Assembly: GCA_965198905.1 (NCBI GenBank)
Contig: OZ240678.1
Span: forward strand, 3,038,001 to 3,102,000
From: CAHJWH01 sp965198905
GTDB lineage: Bacteria; Pseudomonadota; Alphaproteobacteria; Caulobacterales; Caulobacteraceae
Direction: 5' to 3'
Length of the DNA: 64,000 nt
Shown here: piece after piece, positions 8,282-16,779 of the stretch
Layout: each line of letters opens with the position of its first letter
Numbering within the stretch: position 1 is the stretch's first letter
Made by a program: the position numbers and the translations under genes
Notes under the pieces: generated by a model
Told to the model about the DNA's origin: nothing
Seen by the model: only the letters and a program-made list of their open reading frames with translations
Databases searched by the model: none

Positions 8282-9186
8282 TCCTGGGCCAGCGCCAGGG
8301 TGTCTGACAGGGCCCCGGTGCCGGCGATCAGGTCGCGGGCGCGGCGGAAATCGGTGTCGGACTGGTTGCACTCGCCCACCGACCTACGCCAGAACTCGGT
8401 CTCCGCCGCGCCGCTGCGGCGGATGGCGAGCAGCAGGGGCAGGGTCACCTTGCCCTCGCGGAAGTCGTCGCCGGCGTTCTTGCCCAAGGTCTCAGACACC
8501 CCGCCGTAGTCGAGCGCGTCGTCGGCGAGTTGGAAGGCCAGGCCAAGCTGCAGGCCGTAGGCGGCCAAAGCCTTCACCTGCGCCGGCGATCCCCCCGCCA
8601 CCACCGCGCCCGATTCGGCGGCTGCGGCGAATAGTTCGGCGGTCTTGCCGCGGATGATCTCCAGATAGGTGGCCTGGTCCAACTCCAGGTCGTGGGCCCG
8701 GGTGAGCTGCAGCACCTCGCCCTCGGCGATGATGCGCGAAGCCCGCGCCAGGATGTTCAGCGCCTGAAGCCGGCCGGTCTCCACCATCAGCTCGAAGGCG
8801 CGGGCGAACAGGAAGTCGCCCACCAGCACGCTGGCCGCCCCACCCCAGATCAGGTGGGCCGCGACCTTGCCCCGCCTGAGCTTGGAGCCGTCCACCACGT
8901 CGTCGTGCAGCAGCGTCGCTGTGTGGATGAACTCCACCGCCGCGGCGAGCTTGTAGGCGCCCTCGCCGCATCCGCCGCACAACTGCGCCGCCGCCACAGT
9001 CAGCAGAGGCCGCAGCCGCTTGCCCCCGGCCTGCACCAGATGCTCGCCGAGGGCGGGGATCAGCGGGACGTCGCTTTGCAGGCGCGCACGGATGAGCGTA
9101 TCGACGCCGGCCATGTCGTCCACCGACAGCTCGAACAGCCGTTCCACGGAGGCGGGCGCCAGGAGGGGCGCGGTTGCGACTTCCAA
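8176..9186 (-). CDS. ispB: polyprenyl diphosphate synthase (octaprenyl/decaprenyl type)
   Basis: Trans-prenyltransferase of 336 aa that builds the ubiquinone side chain from isopentenyl diphosphate. The two aspartate-rich motifs are intact: DDVVD at about residues 95-99 and DDALD at about 222-226; GGKRLRP and KTAELF are also present. The start is TTG at 9186 with GAGGAG six bases upstream. It is divergent from a methyltransferase gene and convergent, with about 105 bases of antisense overlap, with the TauE-type gene. It fits with ubiE and ubiB elsewhere in the window. Side-chain length cannot be told from the sequence. Confidence 0.93.
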   Translation of the reverse strand: MEVATAPLLAPASVERLFELSVDDMAGVDTLIRARLQSDVPLIPALGEHLVQAGGKRLRPLLTVAAAQLCGGCGEGAYKLAAAVEFIHTATLLHDDVVDGSKLRRGKVAAHLIWGGAASVLVGDFLFARAFELMVETGRLQALNILARASRIIAEGEVLQLTRAHDLELDQATYLEIIRGKTAELFAAAAESGAVVAGGSPAQVKALAAYGLQLGLAFQLADDALDYGGVSETLGKNAGDDFREGKVTLPLLLAIRRSGAAETEFWRRSVGECNQSDTDFRRARDLIAGTGALSDTLALAQDYADAAKAELRIFKTGGEWRASLEALADFAVERTA

Positions 9187-9284
9187 GACGTGCTCCTCAG
9201 CGCGGGCGACCGCTGCGACCTTGCGCGACGCAGGCCATCGCCGCCGGACGGCGCAGTGGTTACACCACGGCGACGGAGGAGGAT

Positions 9285-10061
9285 ATGGGCTCAGGCTCGG
9301 GCGATTTTGAGGGCGCGCCGGACGCTGCGGCCGGCGTCACCTGCGACGGGCTGTTGGGCGGACGGCTGAGGCTGCGCCAGCCGGTGGCTGGCTATCGGGC
9401 GGGGCTGGACGCCGCCCTGCTCGCCGCCGCGGTCGGGCTTGAACCGGGCGAGCGGGGGATAGAGGCGGGCTGCGGCCCCGGCGCGGCCCTGCTGCAGGCG
9501 GCGGCGCGCAGCCCCGGCGCGAAGCTGACGGGGGTCGAGCGCGAGGCGCCAGCGCTGGCCCTGGCGCGGGCGAACATTGCGCTGAACGCGATGGAGGCCC
9601 GGGTGGAGGCGATCGCCGGCGACGTCGGCGAGCGGTTCGCGAGCCTGGGGCTCGCCCCCTTCGACGTCGCCTTCGCCAATCCGCCCTTCTTCGACGACCC
9701 GTCGGCCCTGCGTGCGCCGCATCCATCCCGCCGCGCAGCCTGGATGGCGGACGCCGGGCTGGGCGCCTGGACGGGCTTTCTGCTCAAGGCGGTGCGGGAA
9801 GGAGGGCGGATCGCGGTGATCCACCGGGCGGACCGGCTGACCGATTTGCTGGCGGGTTTGGGCGAGGGCGCGGGATCGTTCCGCATCCGCCCGGTGCACG
9901 CCTTCGCCGAGCGGCCGGCCAAGCGGGTGTTGGTCCAGGCGGTCAAGACCGGGCGGGCGCCCTTGGCGCTGCTGCCCGCCTTGGTGCTTCGGGACGGCGA
10001 GGCCGGCCGGCCGGACGCCGAGGCGATCTTGCGCGGAGAGGCGGCGCTCGGCTGGGACTGA
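9285..10061 (+). CDS. tRNA1(Val) adenine-N6 methyltransferase-like protein (TrmN6 family)
   Basis: S-adenosylmethionine-dependent methyltransferase of 258 aa. Residues about 50-75 (GIEAGCGPGAALLQAAA) form SAM motif I; FANPPFFDDPSA is the NPPF catalytic motif of N6-adenine methylases acting on RNA or DNA. The size and the N-terminal CDGLLGGRLRLRQPVAGYRAGLDAALL segment match the TrmN6/YfiC group, which modifies A37 of tRNA-Val. The start is ATG 9285 with GGAGG five bases upstream. Divergent from ispB. The exact RNA target is inferred. Confidence 0.85.
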   Translation: MGSGSGDFEGAPDAAAGVTCDGLLGGRLRLRQPVAGYRAGLDAALLAAAVGLEPGERGIEAGCGPGAALLQAAARSPGAKLTGVEREAPALALARANIALNAMEARVEAIAGDVGERFASLGLAPFDVAFANPPFFDDPSALRAPHPSRRAAWMADAGLGAWTGFLLKAVREGGRIAVIHRADRLTDLLAGLGEGAGSFRIRPVHAFAERPAKRVLVQAVKTGRAPLALLPALVLRDGEAGRPDAEAILRGEAALGWD

Positions 10062-10075
10062 AGCGGCCCGGGCGC

Positions 10076-11008
10076 TCAGCGGCGCATGAGCAGCGTCGCC
10101 AGCGCCGTCAACGTCAGGGCGGAGACCAGGGTGGACAGCGCCACCACCCTCGCCGCGCCCTCGCCGAACACCCCGGCGGTGCGGGCCTGGATGAAGACGG
10201 TGACGGCCGTGGGACAGGCCGACATCAGCATGGCCGCGGTGCGGAACGCCGCGGGCGCGCCGGAAAGGGTGACCGCGGCGCCCACGCAGGCGGGGCCGAC
10301 CACCAGCTTCAGCCCGACCGCCAGCCAGACCGGCGCCAAGGGCTCTCGCACGACCCTATCCGGTTCGCGCCGGGCCGCCAGCACCGCGCCTAGCGCCACC
10401 AGCCCCGTGGCCGTGGCGCTGGCGGACAGGCTGGTGATCGCCGCGTCCACCGGCCCGGGCCAGCGCCAGCGGGTCAGCATCTGCAACACCCCGATCACCG
10501 CCCCCGCCACGATGGGGGTGAACAGCCCCCGCCCGAGCGCACGCAGCCAGCTCACGTCTTCGCCTGCGCCCCGGTGCAGCGCCATGCCCGAGAGCGAGGC
10601 CAGCAGCACCCAGTCGATGGCCACCAGCGATCCCGCCCAACCCAGCGCCCGGGCGCCGAGCAGCGACAGCACCAGGGGCAGGCCGAGGAAGCCGGTGTTG
10701 CCGAGCCCTGCACACATGGGCAAAGCCGCGCTCACGGGCGTCGGCCAACGCAGCGTCCGAGCCACGACGGCGGCGATCAGGAAGGGGCAGAGCGCGCCGG
10801 CGCCATAGCCGACCAGCCCCAGAGCCACGGCGGCGGAGGGCGGCGCGCCGTCGCCCAGGCTGTGGATCAGGAGCGCCGGGAAGCCTAGCCAGTAGACGTA
10901 GCGCGACAGTCCGGTGACGTGGCTCTGGTCCAGCACCCCCCGTCTCGCCAGCACGGCGCCCGCGAGCATGACCAGGAAAAGCGGAAGCACCTTCTGCGCG
11001 ACGAACAC
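10076..11008 (-). CDS. AEC-family transporter (auxin efflux carrier-like)
   Basis: Ten-helix inner-membrane carrier of 310 aa; hydrophobic segments start with KVLPLFLVMLAGAVLARRGVL and end with VALSTLVSALTLTALATLLM. Bacterial members move malate, malonate or other organic acids; no substrate can be assigned here. The start is GTG 11008 with AGGAGG five bases upstream; the longer open frame (MLSHGPLPSPARGKGEK...) is read out of palindromic element A1 and is not native. It ends 14 bases from the convergent methyltransferase gene. Confidence 0.85.
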   Translation of the reverse strand: MFVAQKVLPLFLVMLAGAVLARRGVLDQSHVTGLSRYVYWLGFPALLIHSLGDGAPPSAAVALGLVGYGAGALCPFLIAAVVARTLRWPTPVSAALPMCAGLGNTGFLGLPLVLSLLGARALGWAGSLVAIDWVLLASLSGMALHRGAGEDVSWLRALGRGLFTPIVAGAVIGVLQMLTRWRWPGPVDAAITSLSASATATGLVALGAVLAARREPDRVVREPLAPVWLAVGLKLVVGPACVGAAVTLSGAPAAFRTAAMLMSACPTAVTVFIQARTAGVFGEGAARVVALSTLVSALTLTALATLLMRR

Positions 11009-11023
11009 GGCGGCCTCCTTTTC

Positions 11024-11216
11024 TCCCTTTCCCCTTGCGGGAGAGGGAAGGGGCCCATGCGAAAGCATGGGAAGGGTGATGGGTCGAAATAGGGGCGGCT
11101 GCCGCGTCGCAAGATCATATATCAGACATCAGGCGCAGAGCGCGGTGGAACCCCTCACCCCTCCCAGGTGTCTACGCCACGTGGTCCCCTCCCTCTCCCA
11201 CAGGGGAGAGGGCAGC
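11024..11216. repeat. palindromic element, family A, copy 1 (AEC gene / icd junction)
   Basis: About 190 bases with inverted-repeat ends: a hairpin CCCTTGCGGGAGAGGGAAGG with GGGGCCCA on the left, and CCCCTCACCCCTCCCA...CCCTCTCCCACAGGGGAGAGGG on the right. The right half is close to the reverse complement of the left. The same architecture recurs between hisZ and hisG (27038-27189). It ends exactly at the icd stop and could also act as its transcription terminator. Confidence 0.8.
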
Positions 11217-12445
11217 TAGGCCCCAGCCTGACCCATGGCGGCGTCCAGGTTTCCCGCCACCTTGTCCAGATAGCCCTCGGTGGTCAGCCAGCCCTGCTTT
11301 TCGCCGACCAGCAGGGCGAGGTCCTTGGTCATGTCGCCCTTCTCCACCGTCGCCACGGTCACCTTCTCCAGGGTCTCGGCGAAGCGGGTCAGTTCGGAGT
11401 TGCCGTCGAGCTTGGCGCGCTGCTCCAGGCCCTTGGTCCAGGCGAAGATGGAGGCGATGGAGTTGGTCGAGGTGCTTTCGCCCTTCTGGTGCTGGCGATA
11501 GTGGCGGGTGACGGTGCCGTGGGCGGCCTCCGCCTCCACCGTCTTGCCATCCGGCGTCAGCAGCACGCTAGTCATCAGACCGAGCGAGCCGTAGCCCTGG
11601 GCCACGATGTCGGACTCTACGTCGCCGTCGTAGTTCTTGCAGGCCCACACATAGCCGCCCGACCATTTCAGGCAGCTCGCCACCATGTCGTCGATCAGCC
11701 GGTGCTCGTAATGGATGCCGAGCGCCTTGAACTTGTCGGCGTATTCGGCCTCGTAGATCTCCTGGAAGATGTCCTTGAAGCGCCCGTCATAGGCCTTCAG
11801 GATGGTGTTCTTGGTGGACAGATACACCGGATACTTGCGCTGCAGCCCATAGGCGAAGCTGGCGTGGGCGAAGTCGCGGATCGAGCTGTCCAGGTTGTAC
11901 ATGGCCAGGGCCACGCCAGAGCCCGGGAACTGGTAGACCTCGTGCTCGATCTTTTGTCCGTCGTCGCCGACGAAGGTGATGGTCAGCTTGCCCTTGCCGG
12001 GAACCAGGAAGTCGGTGGCCTTGTACTGGTCGCCGAAGGCGTGGCGGCCGACGATGATCGGCTGGGTCCAGCCCGGCACCAGGCGCGGCACGTTGCGGCA
12101 GATGATCGGCTCGCGGAAGATCACCCCGCCCAGGATGTTGCGGATCGTGCCGTTCGGCGACTTCCACATCTTCTTCAGGCCGAACTCCTTCACCCGGGCC
12201 TCGTCGGGGGTGATGGTGGCGCACTTGACGCCCGCGCCGTGCTTCAGGATCGCTTCGGCCGCCTCGACGGTCACCTTGTCGTCGGTGGCGTCGCGGTGCT
12301 CCATCCCCAGGTCATAATAGTCGAGGTCGAGGTCGAGATAGGGGAAGATCAGCTTGTCCTTGATCATCTTCCAGATGATGCGGGTCATCTCGTCGCCGTC
12401 GAGGTCCACGACGGGGTTGGCGACCTTGATCTTGGACATCGGCAT
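11216..12445 (-). CDS. icd: isocitrate dehydrogenase, NADP-dependent
   Basis: TCA-cycle enzyme of about 409 aa, the homodimeric eukaryote-like type found in alphaproteobacteria. Motifs include NPVVDLDGDEMTRIIW at the N-terminus, FREPIICRNVPRLVPGW for substrate binding, DDMVASCLKWSGGYVWACKNYDGDVESDI carrying the metal-binding aspartates, and EAEAAHGTVTRHYR with STNSIASIFAW for NADP binding. The start is ATG 12445 (MPMSKIKV) with AAGG about ten bases upstream; a second ATG two codons later is equally possible. Stands alone, divergent from trmJ. Confidence 0.96.
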   Translation of the reverse strand: MPMSKIKVANPVVDLDGDEMTRIIWKMIKDKLIFPYLDLDLDYYDLGMEHRDATDDKVTVEAAEAILKHGAGVKCATITPDEARVKEFGLKKMWKSPNGTIRNILGGVIFREPIICRNVPRLVPGWTQPIIVGRHAFGDQYKATDFLVPGKGKLTITFVGDDGQKIEHEVYQFPGSGVALAMYNLDSSIRDFAHASFAYGLQRKYPVYLSTKNTILKAYDGRFKDIFQEIYEAEYADKFKALGIHYEHRLIDDMVASCLKWSGGYVWACKNYDGDVESDIVAQGYGSLGLMTSVLLTPDGKTVEAEAAHGTVTRHYRQHQKGESTSTNSIASIFAWTKGLEQRAKLDGNSELTRFAETLEKVTVATVEKGDMTKDLALLVGEKQGWLTTEGYLDKVAGNLDAAMGQAGA

Positions 12446-12582
12446 GGACAGGCGACCTTCGCGGCGACAGGCAGGCGCGCGGGCTTGGAAGGGCCGCCAC
12501 GCGGGCGCTGTCATAGCCGCATCATCGCGCGACGCAAACCCGCTGGTTGCGGCCACGCCTGCGCCGGTCCAAACCGCACGCC

Positions 12583-13365
12583 ATGCCCGCCGAAGCCCCC
12601 GCCTCGCCCCCGCCGGTCGTGATCCTGGATCGGCCCCAGCTGGCCGAGAACATCGGGGCGGTCGCCCGCGCCATGGCCAATTTCGGCCTGGCGGAGCTTC
12701 GCCTAGTCAGCCCCCGGGACGGCTGGCCCCAGGAGCGGGCCTGGGCGTCGGCGTCCGGCGCCGACTGGCCGCTGCGGGACGCCAAGCTGTTCGAGAGCGT
12801 GGCGGACGCCGTCGCCGACCTGCAGCTAGTCTACGCCGCCACCGCCCGTCCCCGCGAGACCCATCTGCCGGTGCTGACCTCCCGTCAGGGCGCCGCGGCG
12901 CTTCGCGAGGGGGCTGCGCAGGGGCTTCGCTGCGCCTGGCTGTTCGGCGCTGAGCGGGCTGGGCTGGAGACTCAGGACATCGCGCTCTGCCACGCCATCG
13001 TCACCATCCCCATCGACCCGAAGTTCCACTCCCTGAACCTGGGGCAAGCCGTTGTGGTGAACGCCTACGAGTGGTGGACGTCTGTTCCCGACATTGCGAC
13101 CGCGCGCCTGACCGCAGACGCCGCGATCGCCGACGGCGCGATGATGATGGGCGTCTTCGAGCACCTGGAGGGCGAACTGGAGCGCTCAGGCTTCTTCTTC
13201 CCGCCGGAGAAGAAGCCCTCGATGCAGAGGAACCTGCGCGTCGCGCTCGGTCGCGCCCGCTTCACCGAGCAGGAGGCCCGCACCTTCCGCGGCGTGATCA
13301 CCGCGCTGGTGAAAGGCAGGGGGCGCACCTTGGCCAAGCTGGCGGACGACGTTACTTCCCGGTGA
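12583..13365 (+). CDS. trmJ: tRNA/rRNA 2'-O-methyltransferase, TrmJ-type SPOUT enzyme
   Basis: SPOUT-fold RNA methyltransferase of 260 aa. The N-terminal part has PPVVILDRPQLAENIGAVARAMANFGL, the middle LFGAERAGLETQD and the knot region IPIDPKFHSLNLGQAVVVNAYEW, all typical of TrmJ, which 2'-O-methylates position 32 of tRNAs. A C-terminal helical extension (EKKPSMQRNLRVALGRARFTEQEARTFRGVI) is also typical of this group. ATG 12583 was chosen because homology starts there; the open frame extends 12 codons upstream. Confidence 0.9.
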   Translation: MPAEAPASPPPVVILDRPQLAENIGAVARAMANFGLAELRLVSPRDGWPQERAWASASGADWPLRDAKLFESVADAVADLQLVYAATARPRETHLPVLTSRQGAAALREGAAQGLRCAWLFGAERAGLETQDIALCHAIVTIPIDPKFHSLNLGQAVVVNAYEWWTSVPDIATARLTADAAIADGAMMMGVFEHLEGELERSGFFFPPEKKPSMQRNLRVALGRARFTEQEARTFRGVITALVKGRGRTLAKLADDVTSR

Positions 13366-13424
13366 GGGAGAGTGACGGCGCCTACGGTCGCAGGTAGTCT
13401 GATTTCATCCGCTCGGGGCTCATC

Positions 13425-14552
13425 ATGCGACTGCTCGCCATCTCCGTCGCGCTCCTGGTCGCCACATCACCCTTGGCGGTCGCCCAGCCCGCATCGTCCG
13501 GCGCCGCGCCCCCGTCACGCCCCGATCAAACGCCGGTGAACTACGGCGACCCCTCCACCTGGGTCTGCCGTCCCGGTCAGGAGGAGACCTGCACCACGGG
13601 GCTGAACGCCATGGTGGTCACCGCCGACGGCGCGCGCTCGCTCCAGACCTTTCAGCCGGCGGCCGATCCGCCCATCGACTGCTTCTACGTCTATCCGACG
13701 GTGTCGCAGGAGCCCGGCGGCTATAGCGACATGGCGGCTACGCCCGAGGTGAACGCGGTGGTGCGCAACCAGGCGGGCCGGCTGACCTCACGCTGCCGAC
13801 TGTACGCGCCGCTGTATCGCCAGATCACCATGGCGGGCCTGCGCCAGGACATGGCCACCGGTGAGCACCTCGACTTCGGCGGCCCCTACCGCGACGTGCT
13901 GGCCGCCTGGCGCTGGTACATGGCGCATGACAATCACGGGCGCGGCGTCGTGCTCGTGGGCCACAGCCAGGGCGCCATCCTGCTCCAGCGGCTGATCGCC
14001 GAGGAGATCGACGGCAGGCCGGCGCAGATGCGGCTGGTCAGCGCCTTCCTGGCCGGCGACCCTGGTCTGGCCGTGCCCAAGGGCGCCAAGGTCGGCGGAG
14101 TCTTCAAGTCGGTTCCGTTGTGCAGTTCGGCCTCCCAGGTCGGCTGCGTCTATGTCTGGTCGGACTATCTGGCGGACGATGTCTCGGGCGAGCGGCGCTT
14201 CGGCGTCAATCCGGGTGGCGGTATGGTCGCGGGCTGCGTCAGCCCGGCGGCGACCGCCGGCGGGCCGGGCGTGTTGGAGGCCTATCTGCCCAAACCCGCC
14301 ATGGCGCCGGCGAGCGATCCGCCGGCGGTGGAGCTGCTGGGCCAGCTTTCGGGGACCTGCACTGCGGATACGCAAGGCGACGTGGTTCGGGTCAGTATCC
14401 TGCCGAGCCGCTACGCAGACCTGCTGAAGGCTGGGCTGGACAATCGCCGATCACGCTCGGGCTGGGGACTGCATTCTCTCGACGTCAGCCTCCTGCAGGG
14501 CGACATCCTTGATCGCGTGAAGGACGAGACCGCCACCTGGACGGCGCGCTGA
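13425..14552 (+). CDS. DUF3089 family secreted alpha/beta-hydrolase-like protein
   Basis: A 375-aa exported protein with a signal peptide at residues 1-20 (LLAISVALLVATSPLAVAQ). The nucleophile elbow reads GHSQGA within VVLVGHSQGAILLQRLI; DCFYVYPTVSQEPG, LYAPLYRQIT and FLAGDPGL are typical of the DUF3089 family, distantly related to lipases. The catalytic serine is present, so an esterase or lipase activity on an unknown substrate is plausible. Several cysteines (STWVCRPGQEETCTTG) suggest disulphides in the periplasm. Stands alone on this strand, convergent with the flagellin gene. Confidence 0.85.
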   Translation: MRLLAISVALLVATSPLAVAQPASSGAAPPSRPDQTPVNYGDPSTWVCRPGQEETCTTGLNAMVVTADGARSLQTFQPAADPPIDCFYVYPTVSQEPGGYSDMAATPEVNAVVRNQAGRLTSRCRLYAPLYRQITMAGLRQDMATGEHLDFGGPYRDVLAAWRWYMAHDNHGRGVVLVGHSQGAILLQRLIAEEIDGRPAQMRLVSAFLAGDPGLAVPKGAKVGGVFKSVPLCSSASQVGCVYVWSDYLADDVSGERRFGVNPGGGMVAGCVSPAATAGGPGVLEAYLPKPAMAPASDPPAVELLGQLSGTCTADTQGDVVRVSILPSRYADLLKAGLDNRRSRSGWGLHSLDVSLLQGDILDRVKDETATWTAR

Positions 14553-14573
14553 TCGCCCTTATTCGACCGAGTC

Positions 14574-15407
14574 TTAGCCGCGGAACAGGCTGAGCAGGTT
14601 GGACGAGGAGGCGTTGGCGATGGACAGGGCCTGCACGCCCAACTGTTGCTTGGTCTGCAATGCCTGCAGCGTCGCGCTCTCTGCGGCCACATCGGCGTCC
14701 ACCAGGCTGCCGACGCCGGCGGTCAGGCTGTCGCTGAGCTTGGAGACGAAGGTCAGGTTCTCGGTCACCTGATTGGCCTCGGTGCCGAGCTTGGACACTG
14801 CAAGGTTCACCTTGGTGATCGAGGTGTCGACCGTGGCCAGCAGGTTGGACGCCGTAGTCGCGGTGTTGAAGCTGGCGCCCGCGGTGACCAGCAGGTTCGC
14901 GCCGCCGAGCTGCAGGGACTGCGGGGCCAGGGTCAGCTTGTGGCTGTTGTCGGGGCTGGCCAGGGCGTAGAGCGCGGGCACGCCGGTGGCGATCATGTTG
15001 GCGCCGTCGAAGCTCGCGTTGGTCACCGCATTCTTGATCTGGCTGATCAGCGACTGGAAGTCGGAGTTCAAGGCCGCACGGTCGGAGGTGGACAGGGAGG
15101 TGTCCGACGCCTCCAGCGCCTTGGACTTCATCTGGTTCAACAGGTCCGAGATGGTTTGGCCGGCCGACACCGCCACGTCCAGCACCGAGGACGCCCGGTT
15201 CAGCGAGTCGGTCACCGCGCCCAGCGCCATGACCTGCGAACGCTGGTTCTGGGCGATGTTCCAGATAGCGCCGTCATCCTTGGCCCCCGCCACCTTGAGT
15301 CCGGTGGAGACCTCGTTCTGCGCCGTGTTCAGCGCCATGTTGGTCATGTTCAGCGACTGCAGCGCCACCATCGCGCCGGTGTTGGTGTTGATGCTGTTCA
15401 ACGACAT
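14574..15407 (-). CDS. flagellin (FljK-type, short form)
   Basis: Flagellar filament subunit of 277 aa, the size of Caulobacter flagellins. The conserved D0/D1 ends are intact: N-terminal SLNSINTNTGAMVALQSLNM...STGLKVAGAKDDGA and C-terminal QTKQQLGVQALSIANASSSNLLSLF; the surface-exposed middle is very short. Exported by the flagellar type III apparatus. The start is ATG 15407, preceded by AAGGA seven bases upstream. No other flagellar gene is nearby, so this is a solitary member of what is usually a multigene set. A sigma-54 type promoter lies upstream. Confidence 0.93.
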   Translation of the reverse strand: MSLNSINTNTGAMVALQSLNMTNMALNTAQNEVSTGLKVAGAKDDGAIWNIAQNQRSQVMALGAVTDSLNRASSVLDVAVSAGQTISDLLNQMKSKALEASDTSLSTSDRAALNSDFQSLISQIKNAVTNASFDGANMIATGVPALYALASPDNSHKLTLAPQSLQLGGANLLVTAGASFNTATTASNLLATVDTSITKVNLAVSKLGTEANQVTENLTFVSKLSDSLTAGVGSLVDADVAAESATLQALQTKQQLGVQALSIANASSSNLLSLFRG

Positions 15408-15488
15408 CAAGCGATCCTTTTCGATGTCATGGGTGAGGTGCGGATCGTCGTGACGACGTCGGCGGCTAAACTGTTGCGAAGACGGATC

Positions 15489-15504
15489 GCAAGCCGCGTA
15501 CCAC
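15489..15504 (-). promoter_or_regulatory. sigma-54 (RpoN) promoter for the flagellin gene
   Basis: On the minus strand the sequence reads TGGTAC-GCGGC-TTGC, with the GG and GC dinucleotides ten bases apart as in the -24/-12 consensus TGGCAC-N5-TTGC. It lies about 80 bases upstream of the flagellin ATG. Caulobacter flagellin genes are known to use such promoters. Enhancer sites for FlbD were not identified. Confidence 0.75.
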
Positions 15505-15657
15505 CCTCGTCGCTGGCGAGGTCGTTGATGACAAAAGGATTTTCGTAGAAGTTGTCGATCCCTCTAGGCAAGGTGCGCCTGAACAGGGTTAATTTTGCCG
15601 GGTCGTTGATGCTCGCGCTGGGACTAGCCTTGGCGAGCGGCGCTGCGCCGGCCGTGG

Positions 15658-16779
15658 CTAAGCCGCACCTTCTAGGGCAAGAAACTCCAGTAACGCGTCG
15701 CGATCCACGCCCTTGGCCGTAAACGCGTCGCCGATCCCGCGCGCCAGGACGAAGACCAGCCCCGCGGCATCGGCCTTCTTGTCCTGGGCCATGTGGTCGG
15801 CCAGCCGCGTCGCGTCAAAGGGCGCGCCGGCGAGGGCGTGCAGGCGTGTCGGCAGGCCCGCCTTGGCGATGGCGGCTTCGGCCCGTGCCGCGGCCTCAAG
15901 TGCGCAGAGGCCGAGATGGGCTGAGAAGCGGAACGCCAGCGCGCAGCCCGCGCCCACCGCCTCGCCGTGCAGCAGCGCGTCGCCGAAGCCGGTCTCGCTC
16001 TCCAGGGCGTGGGCGAAGGTGTGGCCGAGGTTGAGCAGGGCGCGCCGCCCGGTCTCGCGCTCGTCCTCCTCCACGATCTCGGCCTTCATCCGCACGCAGG
16101 CCGCCACCGCGTGGGCGAGCGGGCCGGGCTCGCGCGCCAGCACCGCCTCCCCATGCGCCTCCAGCCAGGCGAACAGCTCCGCATCGCCCAGCAGGCCGTA
16201 TTTGAGCACCTCGGCATAGCCCGCACCCATCTCGCGCGGCGGCAGGGTGGCCAGGACGTCTAGGTCGGCCAGGACGAAGGCCGGCTGGTGGAAGGCCCCG
16301 ACCAGGTTCTTGCCCGCGGGCGTGTCGATGGCGGTCTTGCCGCCCACCGAGCTGTCGACCTGGGCGAGCAAGGTGGTGGGGACCTGGATGAAGTCGATCC
16401 CCCGCTTGTAGATCGCGGCGGCGAACCCGGCCAAGTCGCCCACCACTCCGCCCCCGAAGGCGACGATGCGGTCGCCCCGGTCCAGCTTCAGGGCCAGCAG
16501 CCGCGAGATCAGGTCCTGAAGTCCTGCGAAGCTCTTGGTCTCCTCGCCTGGGTCCAGCACCACCATGTCCACTGCGATCCCGCCGGATTCGAGGGCGGCG
16601 GCGAGCCGCTCGCCGTGATGGTCGGCGACATGGCGGTCGGTGACCACCGCGGTGCGCCGCCGAGGCAGGTGAGGGGCCAGCCACTCCCCCGCCCGATCGA
16701 TCAGGCCCGGCCCGATGAGCACGTCATAGGCCCGGGCGCCCAGCCCCACACGCACCCGCCGCTCGGTCTCGGCGCTCAC
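15658..16779 (-). CDS. aroB: 3-dehydroquinate synthase
   Basis: Second enzyme of the shikimate pathway, 373 aa, NAD- and metal-dependent. Motifs: GGGVVGDLAGFAAAIYKRGIDFIQVPTTLLAQVDSSVGGKTAID (NAD and substrate site), EVLKYGLL, and metal-binding LLNLGHTFAHALE and LLHGEAVGAGCALAFR. The start is GTG 16779 overlapping the aroK stop as GTGA, which argues for translational coupling; the longer open frame upstream is a shadow of aroK. The last residues LLEFLALEGAA are complete. Confidence 0.95.
   Translation of the reverse strand: MSAETERRVRVGLGARAYDVLIGPGLIDRAGEWLAPHLPRRRTAVVTDRHVADHHGERLAAALESGGIAVDMVVLDPGEETKSFAGLQDLISRLLALKLDRGDRIVAFGGGVVGDLAGFAAAIYKRGIDFIQVPTTLLAQVDSSVGGKTAIDTPAGKNLVGAFHQPAFVLADLDVLATLPPREMGAGYAEVLKYGLLGDAELFAWLEAHGEAVLAREPGPLAHAVAACVRMKAEIVEEDERETGRRALLNLGHTFAHALESETGFGDALLHGEAVGAGCALAFRFSAHLGLCALEAAARAEAAIAKAGLPTRLHALAGAPFDATRLADHMAQDKKADAAGLVFVLARGIGDAFTAKGVDRDALLEFLALEGAA

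Noticed and set aside
7388..8371. Minus-strand frame of 327 codons opposite the TauE-type gene
   Set aside because: Gln/His/Arg-rich shadow; the plus strand has a conserved membrane protein.
11168..12622. Open frame of 484 codons antisense to icd
   Set aside because: Icd on the other strand is certain; the antisense product is His/Asp/Val-rich shadow sequence.
15605..15670. Signal-peptide-like start MLALGLALASGAAPAVA on the plus strand next to aroB
   Set aside because: The frame runs straight into antisense aroB sequence and has no ribosome site.
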